A DNA stretch of 64,000 nt from Dichetophora obliterata (lineage: Eukaryota; Arthropoda; Insecta; Diptera; Sciomyzidae), in the NCBI GenBank assembly GCA_963920525.1, contig OY986436.1, forward strand, positions 30,783,318 to 30,847,317, written 5' to 3'. Below, piece after piece: positions 23,131 through 35,295 of this stretch; the stretch's first letter is position 1, and each line of letters starts with the position of its first letter. Both the position numbers and the translations under genes were made by a program. Under the pieces are notes generated by a model. The model saw only the letters and a list, made by a program, of their open reading frames with translations, was not told the origin of the DNA and ran no database searches.

Positions 23131-23514
23131 GAAGTTGACATTTCACACAAAATCTGCAGCCAATGAGAATGCAATATGAAAGCAAAAATTGGCCATAATA
23201 CCAAAATGGCTGAGTTTGACAGTTATGGTCACTAAGAAAGCGAACACATTCAGCCCTAACACTACCTTATCTAGTTGTACTATGAGTGGTGGCATCAAAA
23301 AAGACTTCACGGCCAGTCAAACAAAAACCAAATATCAAAAATTTTAAATTAATTTTATTTTAACGTAAAGCATCTCTACATATACATTGAAAAACAGTAT
23401 CATTCAAAGTTTCGCAACGGAGCAAAGGGAGGGAAAAAAAAGATGCGTCAGCAGAGGAACTTATTGATGGTTGCTTGCTACATTTGCTGAGCGCCTTGTA
23501 GTCAAGATCCAAGA

Positions 23515-23647
23515 GCGTCATTTAAAAACCTACTCTCTGTCTGTATTGATGACGAGAGTTACTCGCAAAATGACGATGACGATAACGCAAACCAAAGATT
23601 TACCCTCAAACAAAATCGTTCAACGCGCCTAAAGAAGTTTTCACTTC
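23515..23647 (+). repeat. Dispersed repeat R-23, copy 1
   Basis: 'GTCTGTATTGATGACGAGAG' then 'CCAAAGATTTACCCTC' then 'CAACGCGCCTAAAGAAG' then 'TTTTCACTTCAAAA'. The same chain of blocks occurs at 25508-25622 (plus) and, more diverged, 48899-48971 (minus). No coding content. Copy 1 directly abuts the inverted repeat at 23648. Confidence 0.7.
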
Positions 23648-24231
23648 AAAAAAATAACGAAAGTGCTTGAGTTCGTGTGTGCGTGGGCCAACGTATCCCG
23701 GTGCATCACCAAGTGCAGCAAAGTTAAATTGGCTTTCTTTGCTGGTGAACGTCCTCCAAGTATCACCACCAGCAGCACAAGCACGTGCAGTGCAAAATTT
23801 GTAGCTAGCTAATATCCTCCAAGTGCCACGAGCAACAGCACAAGCAAGTGCAGCGCAAATTTCTTGCTAGCTAACATGTGCCAACAAGTGCCACCAGCAA
23901 CAGCACAAGCAATGAAGCGCAAATTCTCCGCTTTCAATTTATTCAATGCACGCCGGAGTGAAATGGCAGAAATTTGCCTCTGCGCTTGAGACATGCTGAA
24001 ATGGTGCTTCAGAAATATTGGAGAGTTTACCAGTCAATTGAATTGTGCTGCACTTGCTGGTGCTGCTTGTGATGGCACTTGGAGGATGTTGGCTAGCAAC
24101 AAGTGGTGGCACTTGGAGGACGTTCGCCAGCACAGAAAGCCAATTTAACTTTGCTGCACTTGCTGATGCACCGGGAGATCGTTGGCCCACACACACGCAC
24201 ACACAAACTCAAGCACTTTCGTTATTTTTTT
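23648..24231. mobile_element. Inverted-repeat element with internal tandem units, 584 bp
   Basis: Left arm 23648-23775 and right arm 24112-24231 are near-perfect complements: 'AACGAAAGTGCTTGAGTT', 'GTGGGCCAACG', 'TCACCAAGTGCAGCAAAG' and 'TTAAATTGGCTTTCTTTGC' all recur inverted. Between them, units of about 70 bp around 'CCTCCAAGTGCCAC', 'AGCAACAGCACAAGCA' and 'TTGCTAGCTAACAT' repeat in both senses. The G/C content is higher than in the flanks. The short open frames on both strands here arise from these repeats. Confidence 0.75.
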
Positions 24232-24531
24232 ATTATTTTGTTATTTTTTAAGTTTTTCAAATTTACAATATTACAAGTATACGAAATAAGTTGCAAGTAA
24301 AAGCACTCGAATGAAATATGTCGCAAAGTGAATAAAATGCAAATTAAATAAAATATTTGCGCTAAGACACGATCGAAATGTGTAACGTCGAAATTTGCAA
24401 TTGTCAAAATTTCATCGTCCATTTGACACAGCATAAAAGACAAATTTATTTCAACACACACAAATTTTATTCAACCTGATATTTTCTATTCTACCACGAC
24501 TGAAAAGTTTCCTTTTGACACTTACCCTTTA

Positions 24532-24917
24532 CACGGAGGTTACACGAGACAGTACAGTCGCAACACATTCACAAATTTTAACCCACACACGCTAACTTTT
24601 GCTACTGTCTGCTCTACTGTCTTAAGTTTTTTGTAGACAGTTGGCGGGAAAGTAGCTAGGAAAGTAGAATGATATTTAGCATATCAAGTGACAAAATACG
24701 TGAAAATTTAATAGAGTTAAAGGAAAATGTGCAATACTTTGGCGTACTCGTAGTTTTAACAAAAATATTCTTCATAAAATAGAATTTTTTTACTATTTGT
24801 CTACTGTCTTGCCAACTGTCTTACCAACTGTCTGTACTCTTTTTCATAGACACAAAGTTTGACAATTAAAACGTATTTTTCATTGTCTTAACAGTACTGT
24901 CTCGTGTAACCCCCGTG
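24532..24917. mobile_element. MITE, 386 bp, candidate 3-bp TSD
   Basis: Left end CACGGAGGTTACACGAGACA and right end complement CACGGGGGTTACACGAGACA differ at one base, and the match continues (GTACTG-like). TTA flanks both sides (24529-24531 and 24918-24920), as in PIF/Harbinger elements; a TA duplication is also possible. Inner sequence contains 'CTACTGTCTT' repeats and no ORF. Confidence 0.75.
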
Positions 24918-24920
24918 TTA

Positions 24921-26359
24921 TGAAAAAAAAATTAATTAACAAAACAATGATTGTTGGCAACTCTAAAAATAAAATGGCGCAGTGGTGAAAATAAAAAGCC
25001 ACTTACAAATACAACATGTGTGAAAATGGTCAAACTTTGTTTGATGATATATAATAAAATAAGAGCATGCATGTAATTATTTGAATGTTCAACATATTCC
25101 TTTATCACAACTTAAAGATTAAAATGCTAAAACACTCAATCCATACATTATTTTTCTTGTTTGCAAACGAAGTTCCAGCAGAAAAAGAAGATCGCTCCAT
25201 TTTTAAAGCTCACCATGCATAGCAGATGTTTAAGTAAAAGCAAATTTTTCAAAAATGTTGACAAATACAACAACTGAAGAAATTGCCAAACTTTAAAAGC
25301 ATATATAGACCAATATAAAGCGAATTAATAATAAGTTTTGGTTGCAAACATCTTATTGCAACCTAACTTAAGTATTTATATACTAACAAACAGATTATAT
25401 GCATTAATTTCAGGAGTTGCCAAGTGATTTCTTTGTGAGCTTGCGGCCGATTAAGAACAAGAGACGATAATTGTTGATATTTTTGTGCACAAATACATGC
25501 AAACATTTTTGATGTCTGTATTGATGACAAAGTTCCTCGGAAAAATACGATGACGGAAACCAAAGATTTACCCTCTACCAAAATCGTTCAACGCGCCTAA
25601 AGAAGTTTTCACTTCAAAAATTGTATAAACAAAATAATGCATAGAATTTTTGGATAATGTTTCCGTATATATTTTTTCCGAACTAATTAATTAATTTTCG
25701 GCGTTAATTTAAAGTTTTTTCTTGCTAGCGCTTAAATTGTTTATTGCTTAATAAAAAATAAACCTTTCATTTGATACTAAATTTATATGTGTTTCACTGA
25801 GAGATGCTTAAGTTATAGAAAGAAATAGGGAAATTACCGCTGATATTGAAATTATTTCATAATTTGAGAGATATGCCAAGCGAACTTTCCTAATTCGATT
25901 TTTTTCGCTTATGATCCGTTATTTAATCTTATTTTCCTCTGGCATGACTTACTAGAATGTACGTATTGTACGATTTATTGACAGAGTTTTATAAATTACT
26001 TTTGCATAATTACGGCTAGGCCATTATTATTCATATTCCGTGAAATCGTTTTACACACCTTATCTCTTAAAACACAGCAATACCTTGCAAAATTTCAAGA
26101 AAAGTTCTTTAATTAGTCAAGTTTATATTATATCATTGCCCCACTTTTCTTAAATCATTTAATTAAATCTGATTTTCTTAAGCAGTAATAAGCTGTAAAA
26201 AATTAAAAAAACAGCAACAACAACCAACTTATCATATAAGTTTTAACTAATTTATTTGAAATCATAACTTGCCAGCAACAGCATCATTTCACTGATGTAT
26301 CTTTATCTCAGGTTTATTGCATAAATGCAGAATTTGTCTGTTCAGTGAGGTGTGCAAGG

Positions 26360-26362
<3 letters not shown>
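24921..26362. other. AT-rich non-coding DNA outside R-23 copy 2
   Basis: No recognisable gene. Contains R-23 copy 2 at 25508-25622. Confidence 0.5.
25508..25622 (+). repeat. Dispersed repeat R-23, copy 2
   Basis: About 85% identical by eye to 23515-23647 over roughly 110 bases, including 'AAATCGTTCAACGCGCCTAA' and 'AGAAGTTTTCACTTCAAAAA'. Confidence 0.7.
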
Positions 26363-26398
<36 letters not shown>

Positions 26399-26428
26399 AA
26401 AGAGAGAAAGAGAGAGAGAGAGAGAGAC
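26363..26428 (+). repeat. GA microsatellite
   Basis: Alternating GA with a short AAAA interruption near 26396; it generates a low-complexity Arg/Glu open frame that is not a gene. Confidence 0.95.
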
Positions 26429-27405
26429 AAAAAAGATTATGTCAACAATCTAAAGTGTGTGTGTGTATGCTTAAATGGATGCAATTTGCTTTACTAAATT
26501 TCACTAATTTGTATACAAGATTAATTAGTCTTATAGAAAAAGGCATTTTAAAATACTTACAGCTAACGGTTGTGTGGTGAACACCTCGTTAACATTTACT
26601 GATTTTCAATTTTGTTGGATTCTGTCACCTCTTTCAGATTCAGAACGAGCACATTGCAGTCTTGTCTACTCGATGCAAACTTCATTTGCAACGAAATCGA
26701 GTTTCGGCTGCGGTTGCATCGGCTGAAATTCTGTGCATTAGAGCGAATCTTAACGGAAATTTAATAAGTTTTGAAGTTCTCATCCACATCGTTTACTATT
26801 GATGTTGAAGTAGATATCGATTAAATTTGGGGTACACGTTAACAACGCAGGAAGTTTAGGGAATATTTAGTAAATTTAAATTGTTTCTGTGAATATGAAA
26901 GATCTATTATATATTTATTTAAAGACATAATAAAAATACTTTTTTCTCTCAGCAATCTTCTCAGAACTTAATGAAAGATATTAGAAAATTTCTTTGTGTT
27001 TCTTTCCCAGCATGTATATTAGCGCGGACTTGTTTTGTTATCGTCCTGAAATCATCGAATTTCGTATTGAATATTAAATTGCAAGTAAAACACTGCTTAG
27101 CAGCATATGGGAATGTTGAATTTATTTTCCGCTAAATTTTGATTAAGCGCTGCTAATTTGATTAAATTAGTCATGCTGCCAGCCGCGGAACGTCTCTAGT
27201 TTAAAGACCTTTCAATAATGACGCTCTATTTTCAAAAGAAAAGAAAAATCACAAAAGAAAAAAGGCAAAATTGTTTTTACGTTATATAATATATGCTCAA
27301 TAAAACCCCGTATGTATAATTCACATAAATTGTGTTTCCTTGCTTACACAAATTCTAAAAGGTATGACTAATTTTAATGATTTTCCAGTGGTGTTAGCCC
27401 TTACG
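26429..27405. other. AT-rich non-coding DNA, no gene seen
   Basis: Nothing recognisable on either strand. Confidence 0.5.
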
Positions 27406-27479
27406 CACGGAGAGAAAAATAGACTGCTAATGTTTTTTTATAATTCTAAAAACTTATATTTTTTAGATTTATAATTAAT

Positions 27480-28310
27480 GCCAAATAAGTTCATAAAGCA
27501 ACATATTACAAGAACAACAAGTTCTTTGCAGAACAAACCACCAAGATGACTAGACCGAACACAACCAAAGCGGTTGGCGGTTGTCGGTTGGCGGTCCTCT
27601 CTCGGCGAAATACGCTGAGAACCTCTCCAAAATTGGAGCGATAGCGGTTGTCGGATCACGGTTGCATTTCATTTTGGGAATGATACAAATTATTTTATAT
27701 TATTTTATGTTTTATATAAAAACAGAATGTTAGATCATAGTAAAAACTAAGAAAATAACACTGAACGTACCCAATTTTAGCAAAAACATGACAACATTTA
27801 AATCACTCAGAGAGAGATCTGCCAGCCGTCAGAGAAAAATTATAATAGATTCTATTCTGGCGTTTTTCCGTCGCGCATTTCTACGGCGGTCACATTTTTG
27901 GCGGCTGCAAATATTTTCATATATTTTGTTGCACGGTGAATCCTATAACTGAGATCCGCTTTGGCTATGTTCGGGCTCTATTTTGTTAATCGCTACATCA
28001 ACTCTTCAGTAGTCTTCTGTGGTTTCTACTTTTATAAGCTTATACGCACGATTTGTGTTAAATTAAAACAGAATTATTTGAGCTTTGCCTTTCAAAGTAA
28101 TGTTTTTCTACTATTGTGCAAAAAAAGTGACTGCATTGATTCGGTAAGATTTGCTGTTGTGCTCTTTGTTAACTTTTTTTATCACGAATCAATCAAGGCA
28201 CCAACAGTTTGTCTAGTCAGTCTTGTCATCAGTCTGTCGAGTCTGCTTGGTGGCGGTTTTTGCAAAGAATTTGTTGTTTATTTATTCTTCTTTATAATAA
28301 GCTACCAATC
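27480..28310. mobile_element. Weak inverted-repeat element
   Basis: 'CAAGTTCTTTGCAGAAC' and 'CCACCAAGATGACTAGACCG' near 27507-27557 face 'GAGTCTGCTTGGTGGCGG' and 'TTGCAAAGAATTTGTTG' near 28239-28277, about 75% complementary over 50 bases. Between lie 'GGTTGGCGGTTGTCGG'-type repeats (27573-27600 and 27641-27660). The open frame at 27961-28314 is hydrophobic and unconvincing. Confidence 0.45.
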
Positions 28311-28394
28311 ATGAAAGTTGGAAGTAAACTAGCGTAACACAGTGGGAGGACTTCATACAAGTTTTGGCCATAAATAGTAAAATAATAAATGTAT

Positions 28395-29200
28395 TAGTTT
28401 GGATCAAATCCGCCCACAGACACACCAACTAACCATACGAATTTTGTGCCACTGTGTTTGTAACGCCCATAAGTATAAAAAAGTTTATACATTCTTGATC
28501 AGCATCACCACCCGAGCCGATTTAGCTATGTCCGTCTGTCTGTCTGTGATCACGTTAACAGCTGTAACTTTGAAGCTATCGTAATGAAATCTGATACTAG
28601 TATCTAAAAATGTATCTAAATAATACTTGTATCTAAAAAATAAAGGTCGATTTCGTAAATTACCAAAATCGGATGAAAACTACGCCTAGCTCTCATACAA
28701 AGTGATCTATCAAAACAGTAAGATCTCTTTAAATTTCACAAAAAATAATATGTGGACATGAAATTTTGCATATGAGTTTTGATATTTAATATCTACTTTA
28801 AGTATGAAATTCAACTGAATCAGATGAAAACCACGCCTTCCTCCCGTACAAAGTGACATTATCAAAAGGCTGAAATATCTTCAAAAACCAAAAAAAAAAA
28901 AACAAGAATGACTTGAAATTCTTGATATATGTTTTAATTTTTAATATGCACTCTGAGTTTGAAATTTGGCCCAATCTTATGAAAACTTCGCCTACCTCTC
29001 ATACAAAATGACGTCATCAAAGTAGTAGAATCTTCGAAAATTCCTCAAAAATTAATTCACTACGTAACATGCGTAACTTTAATACATAAAATATTTTCTG
29101 AGTTTGATACTTGGAGAAGTTGAAAGAAACCACGCCTATCATCTATACAAAGTCATCATTCATTTCAATAAATTTGGACACTACCATACATGTAATTTAA
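28395..29200. repeat. Dispersed non-coding repeat with about 150-bp monomers, copy 2
   Basis: Shares TTTGTAACGCCCATAAG, 'TTGATCAGCATCACC' and 'GCCGATTTAGCTATGTCCGT' with 14052-14703. Four monomers follow, marked by 'GATGAAAACYACGCC'-like words near 28673, 28823, 28977 and 29118, then 'CTCATACAAAGTGA'. It has one monomer more than copy 1. Confidence 0.7.
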
Positions 29201-30355
29201 ATATATTCTTATAATCTGGGGACTACATATAATAAAATCAAGACAAAGGAGAGGGAAAAAATAATGTGATAGTGGACTTCTTGCACCTACTATTTTCTAA
29301 AATATTTTTTATTCTTCCCTAAAGCAAATTGTGAGGATTTACATCACTTTTTGTTATATTTAATGTAATTTAGTTTTGAAGATACGCTAAAAATAATAAA
29401 ATAAATTGCTTTTTAAATATTCAACGAAAAAAAAAAAATTACATAAAACCACCTTTCGGGCAAGTTTCGGCGGAAAGCACAATATTTTTATATAAATGTA
29501 TATATATTAATGCATACCATTTAAAAAAAATTTTAAGAGATGTTTTTTTTAACTGCTAAAATTGCCAACGCTTTTAGCTTTTATGCACTAAAAATGCTTA
29601 TTTTTAAAAAATCACAAAAAATTTAATTTATTTTAATAAAAACAAAAACAAATACATTTTAAGAAACATTAAATATCATAATTGTATTATTTCTTCATTT
29701 TAATTCCATTCTCTTAAAAACAAAAAAGTTTTACACTTACAATTGCAGGTAGTAAAACAAGTTATATTCTCAAATTTTATCATTAAAAAATTTTAAAAAT
29801 TGAAGACATTTTCTGACCAAATTTTAAAATATTTCTGAGTGAGGTTTTTGGTATTCCTTATCTGATGATGAAGTATAAACTGTCGATTAGTAAAAAAATT
29901 GTTTACATTATCAAAAATTTTACTTTTTTTCTATTTATGGCTACGATCTCCCTTTGTGTGTGGTTGTGATTTTTTGCTTTTCAAAAAAAGGCAAATTCCA
30001 TTTGTTTTCTTGTAGTATTATAAAACTGCAAAAATCTAAATTGCAAAAAATTTTAATAAAAAAGTATGGAAATATTTTCTGAAGAAATGAAAGAAGAAAT
30101 TATGTGATTACGTAAAATAACCTGTTCATTATGGAATTTTTTGCTAGAAGGATACATTTTTGATAATTTAGACTTTGTGATATAATTGTTAGCTATTTTT
30201 TACAACAAATTAAAAAACCAAAATTCTGATTGAATAGCTGCCGAAACTTATTTTTTTTTTTTAAATTCCTACTGTTCCCTTTTCTTTTCGGAAAGTAAAA
30301 AAATCGCAACTCCAGTAGTTTTCTTTCAATTTTCATGTTTGTTTGCTAATTTTCA
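29201..30355. other. AT-rich non-coding DNA, no gene seen
   Basis: Homopolymer-rich. Nothing recognised on either strand. Confidence 0.5.
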
Positions 30356-31335
30356 AGACAAATATTAAAAGCTGGTCTAATGAATATTAGGCCCGTCGGT
30401 CTTCTTAAAAAAAGAAGTGTTTGATAAAATCGATTTAAAATATTACGTGACTCATTGTAATACCCTCCACAAAAGGATTTTGTGCTACTAAAGCTAGTTG
30501 GAATTTTTTTATAAAAGTGTCTGTTTTGGCTAAAAGACCACTTTCTGAATGAGCAAGTTTTTGTTTCTATGAATTGTTCTAAGCAAAAAAACCAAAAGTT
30601 AAGCTCTGAACATTTTTTTTTATCACAGTAAAAAATTTTGAGAAATCTGCTCGTTCGAGATATTTTGCGATTTTTTAATGACTTTTTTTGATGCATTTCG
30701 ATACGATTTCAACTTCAATCACCATAACTATGCTATTTATTGTCCGATTGTGGTAGATTAACTTCCGTTGGAAAGGCAATAAAATCTCTTCACAAATATG
30801 GGGCTAACTTGTTAACGTTTTGGAACAAAGTTCACGCATTGAGGACAGACAGAGGAAAGGTCACGCATTGAGGACAGACAAAGGAAAAATCGGACAAGAT
30901 TTGGTAACGTGGCAGTCATTTAAACCTAAATAAACAAAATAATCAAAATTTACCAAACATTAAAACATTTTTTTTTAATTTTAATGCAAATAATAATTAT
31001 TGGATCTTTGTGTTCGGAATATTTTGTTTTTGACAATAACTGCATCTTTATGTAAAACGAAAAGTAGGCTAGACGTCGTGAGAGAAACTAGCAACAATAC
31101 TTTTTGATATGGAAAAATGTATTGCTTACCATGTCCCACAACCACGTTCAGCCTTCGTTTCGTTTTTCATAAAGATGCAGTTAGTAGAAACAAAAAAGTG
31201 TCCAAACAAAAAGTTTTTTTTAAGGTACTTTTTTAAACAAGTTCAGGTGGAGGTAATTCAATGCGGAAGATACTTCAAAGAGCCAATAAAAATTTGAGAC
31301 TGATTTTATCAAAAATGTTTTTTGCGACCCGGCCT
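30356..31335. mobile_element. Degenerate inverted-repeat element, about 1 kb
   Basis: 'TATTAGGCCCGTCGGTC', 'TTTGATAAAATC' and 'ACCCTCCAC' on the left (30387-30478) recur inverted on the right (31240-31334: 'GGTGGAGGTA', 'GATTTTATCAAAAA', 'GACCCGGCCTAATG'). The arms are heavily diverged. No transposase survives. Confidence 0.45.
30832..30890 (+). repeat. Tandem duplication of about 29 bp
   Basis: 'TCACGCATTGAGGACAGACA' followed by 'GAGGAAAGG' or 'AAGGAAAAA' appears twice in succession. Confidence 0.85.
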
Positions 31336-33633
31336 AATGTAAAAATGTATGTAATTATATGTGGACATTCTTTATCTAGATCTAAAAAATTTCAGCCCAC
31401 TTTTAATTGGTTTAGAAGTAATAGAAGTCCTGAGTTTAAAAATAGGTCTGATTTTTAACTACTAAAAACTACTGATTTTTTCATCTAGTTTTCTACAAAA
31501 TAAATCATTATGGGCATCAACATGGGTAATGATTTGTGGGTATAGGACTTATGGGTATCCATAATGCTTAGTTTTGTTGGAAAACTGAAAAAAACAACAA
31601 GTTTGTTAGTTCCATTATCCCAACTTTGGACCCATCTAACTTCAAAATCGCTTGAAAGTGGCCTGTATTTTTTTGAAAGAAAAGCTCATTGTCACTTTTT
31701 CTGACATCTTCCAATGAAAAATATTTTTAATTTTGTTAGTTGCAATTTGTTCTATTCATGAAATACACTTTCAGCTATATTCAATGAACTTTCACAATAA
31801 TTGTTTACAGCTCACACAAAAGATTGTGCCGTTATTACCCCAACACAAAGTTGCGTGCAAGAATATATGCATTTCATAGAACAATTTTTTCACTTTTTTT
31901 TTTAAATCACGCCGTCAAATTGTTTTTAACTGCAGCAATTCAACAGTTCAAAACACTCGCACACACTCAGACACACATTTCGAGTGTTTAGCTTGCAAAC
32001 TTCACATTTGACTGTCTATCGTAATTCCGGCTATTTAGCCGCAACAACTGATACCTATTTGCGTGCCGACAGGCACTTAAAAACTTTAATTAAAGCATTT
32101 CAGTGTGAGTTCTTGAAGCTTTATTTCAATTTTTGCCTGCTGTTTCAATCATTTCAACTGAAAATCCAATAAAATTTCTTCATTGAAATGGTTAAAAATT
32201 AGAACTGGGCATTTTTAAAATTGCAGACATTTTGAAAGCACGATATGATGTTAGTTAGGAATGGGAAAGAAAATTCAGACAAAGATATCAACATGAGAAA
32301 AAAATTTACAACTGAGTGTGGGCACAAATAAAGGATAATTACTATAATGAGAATTTTAAGTTTTTTAACATTATATCAAAACGTTTGGCTGTCTATCTAC
32401 TTTGATCGTAAGTGAATTCAAAAGAACTGTGACATGATTCGAATATTTTAAGATTACTTGAGTTTAACAGTGGTCGAAACTACATCTTTTCGCATATATT
32501 CTCAGTTGATTTGATACAAATAAAATTTCAAAAACATATGTTTTTCATGAAAATTTTGCATCACTTTTACTTTCCTTATGAATTAGAAACCAGTTTTCTT
32601 GCTCAGAAGAGAGCGCAATGTATGCGGCAAACGGAAAATAGAAATAGAGTCGTTTTTCCATTCTTTTTTGCTCATGTACGGATATGGGCACCACTACATT
32701 TAAAGTTTTTATGTTTTTTTGTGATATTTGCACTGAAAAACATTTTTACGCAAATCTTAATATATAAAAGGCAAGCACGCTGCTCCGTGTCCAATATCTC
32801 TCAAACTGTTAGACTGATAATACGCACATCTTAATACATAAAAGGCAAACATGCTGCTCCGCACACAGTATTTCTTAATTTGTAATTATTTTTTAACAGT
32901 AATTTTCTCAAAAATGTTCAGCCTGAAAGTATGCACAGAAAGAATATTTGATACTTCTCAGTGACAAAATTGGGTTTTTACAATAGTACGTTTTTGATCT
33001 AACTACCTCTCTTTTTCATCCTTTCATAAAAAAGTTATGACGAATTTATTGAAATTCTTTTGAGTCGATTTGAGTCGATTGTACCAAAGAATATAATTGT
33101 ATCAGCCTCAAAACGACACTTGAGTTGCTACGTATATGAAGATTGCAAGGCCAGTTTGTAAAGTTAGTTGTGTATGTATATGATTGTTACCAAGCTCAAC
33201 TTTTTGTACTTTTACACTTGAACTAATTTTTCAACACTGCTTCAATACGTAAAGTGTTATTTAAAGTGGTATATTAGTATTTTGCAAAAATCAAGTGTAT
33301 AAAAAATCAAGCTTTAAAAAGAGAAAAAAGTAAGAGAAAAAGGAGTGCGCGGAGGCGTGTCGTAGGACAGTCTTTTATAATTGTAAAAAATAAAAAAAAT
33401 AAAACAGTAATTTTTTTGGGGCTTAACTCATAAATATTTACTGCAATTGGTATTTGGCACTTGAGGTAAATTATACATATGTAGGTAGAGAGTCAGTGAA
33501 ACCTATGAAGTAAAAAATTTAATATGGCATTAAAAACAGGAATTAATCCAAGGTGATGTGACTCATATTGCTATAACAAAAATAATATCAATATGTTATA
33601 GAAGCGTCAATTGACTACGAAAGTTTAAAGTAC
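31336..33633. other. Non-coding DNA with a 75-bp spaced duplication
   Basis: 'CTTAATATATAAAAGGCAAG' plus 'CACGCTGCTCCG' near 32756 recurs with changes near 32831. No gene recognised. The open frame 32511-32834 spans this duplication and is not protein-like. Confidence 0.5.
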
Positions 33634-33642
33634 TTATCTAAG

Positions 33643-34527
33643 ACTTCTGTGAAGATAGCCTAAAATCTTCAGCCCAAGATTTTGCCGAGTTCGCCGCAAA
33701 CCATATCCAAATATTGAATTCGCCGCAGTTACAAAATTGAGTTAAACATACATTTTTTAGCAAAAATGTACATTTATTTGATAAATTTGTCACTTCTTCT
33801 CCAAATTGCTATCAGTCGTCCTTCATAACATATCTACGGCTTCGAAGTAAAAAACTTAGTTAAGGTAAAATTTTTTGTTTTTAAAAACGAAAAAATTATA
33901 GAAAATTAAAATGTTTCATCCTGAATTTTTAAACAGAAATGTATTTTGATGTCCTAATTCGAATGACACTATGCTCGAGTCCTTGGTACCTTAATTTGGG
34001 CTGAGTTAAAAAATCATAAGTTTGTCATCAGCTATCATATATCTCAAATCCAGGATGGAACTATTTGATTTAGTGCTAGTTTTGGGGTGTGAAATTCTTA
34101 CTTTCATACAAAAATCACGATTTTTTGCACTTCAGCCCAAAATTAGTTACCAAGGAAGATAGAGCGGGACTTGAGCATAGTGCCAGTCAGTGTACCACAT
34201 TTAAATAGATTTTCAAACAAAGATGTAGAATGGAACCTTTTCTCCTTCTTTACTTTTTTCATTTCAAAAAATTTTAAATTCTGACTTTCACACAAAAATC
34301 TTTGTTTTTTGCTCTTCAGCCCAAATTTTACTATATAGGTTGTATTTTTGCATTATTTTGCATATTTTCTTTATTATATACTTTTAAAAAAATTATTGAG
34401 CTTTTTTTGCCACTTTAAATTCATTGCCGCGAATTAAAATGTTTGGGACGAGTTTTACGGAGAATTCAAAAGTTGGGCTGAGTTAAAAAATTTGCGATAA
34501 AGATTTTGGGCTAACTTCACACTGGTT
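33643..34527. mobile_element. Foldback/MITE, 885 bp, with 9-bp TSD
   Basis: The left end 'GTGAAGATAGCCTAAAATCT' faces the right end 'AGATTTTGGGCTAACTTCAC'. Inner blocks 'GAGTCCTTGGTACC', 'TTTGGGCTGAGTTAAAAAAT' and 'CTTCAGCCCAA' occur in both senses. TTATCTAAG at 33634-33642 repeats at 34528-34536, giving a 9-bp TSD as in Mutator-like and foldback elements. No ORF. Confidence 0.75.
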
Positions 34528-34617
34528 TATCTAAGGAAGATATACAGGAAGCTATACCACCCATTGGACTTCGTGCATGTTTTCGAGAAAAATTATTTAG
34601 TCAGAGGAAAATTGGGG

Positions 34618-34892
34618 TATGTACATAAAATAAAACGTTAGAGTATTTTATTATTTAAGAAAAATATTTTTAAGAAATAAAGTTTTGTAATTACAAGTCG
34701 TAATTTTTTATATTATTAAATGATTTAAAAATTATTTTACATGATTTGATAATGATTCAACATAAAAATTTGTTGCAATTTTTACATAAAAATAACAATT
34801 ATTTTACTTTAAATTTCTATGAAACAAAATCATAGGAGAAGCATGTAAAATCAACTAGTTTTTAGTTGATTTTACGATATTTTATTTTCTGT
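34618..34892. mobile_element. Possible AT-rich MITE
   Basis: 'GTATGTACATAAAATAAAAC' at 34618 resembles the reverse complement of 'ATTTTATTTTCTGTGTGTAC' ending near 34889. The interior is AT-rich with an 'AACTAGTTTTTAGTTGATTTTAC' type palindrome broken at 34852-34875. Low complexity limits confidence. Confidence 0.3.
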
Positions 34893-35295
34893 GTGTACCT
34901 GTTTTAAAGTAACGACTTTTTTTTTCTTTGCGACCATATGATTATTAAGGTATCACAATATTTTGCTTTCATAGTAAATTTTGTGAAATTACATTTTATA
35001 ATTCTAACTATGAAAAAACTCAAAAATCAATTTGCTTTTCTTTAGTAATGCGAGTTACTTAAACCGTTTTTATCTCACAAAGCATTTTTATTAGTTGCAC
35101 AAATAAATCAGAAGCTGGTTTTCTCTTCTCAAAACGTTAGTACATTAATGGGATGAAATTAGTTTGGGTTTGAATATTAAATACTCATTCATAATTAGTT
35201 TTTTCTGTTACTAATAGCCTTAAAACAAAATTGAAATTTTTTAGTTTTACTAATATTTTGCGTATCGAAAAAAATTAGCTTAAAAGAAAAAAATA

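Noticed and set aside
26317..26580. Arg/Glu-rich frame
   Set aside because: Produced by the GA microsatellite.
27961..28314. 117-codon hydrophobic frame
   Set aside because: Overlaps the weak inverted repeat and has no recognisable motif.
30346..31458. Frames on both strands facing each other, looking like divergent paralogues
   Set aside because: They lie on inverted arms of the same old repeat.
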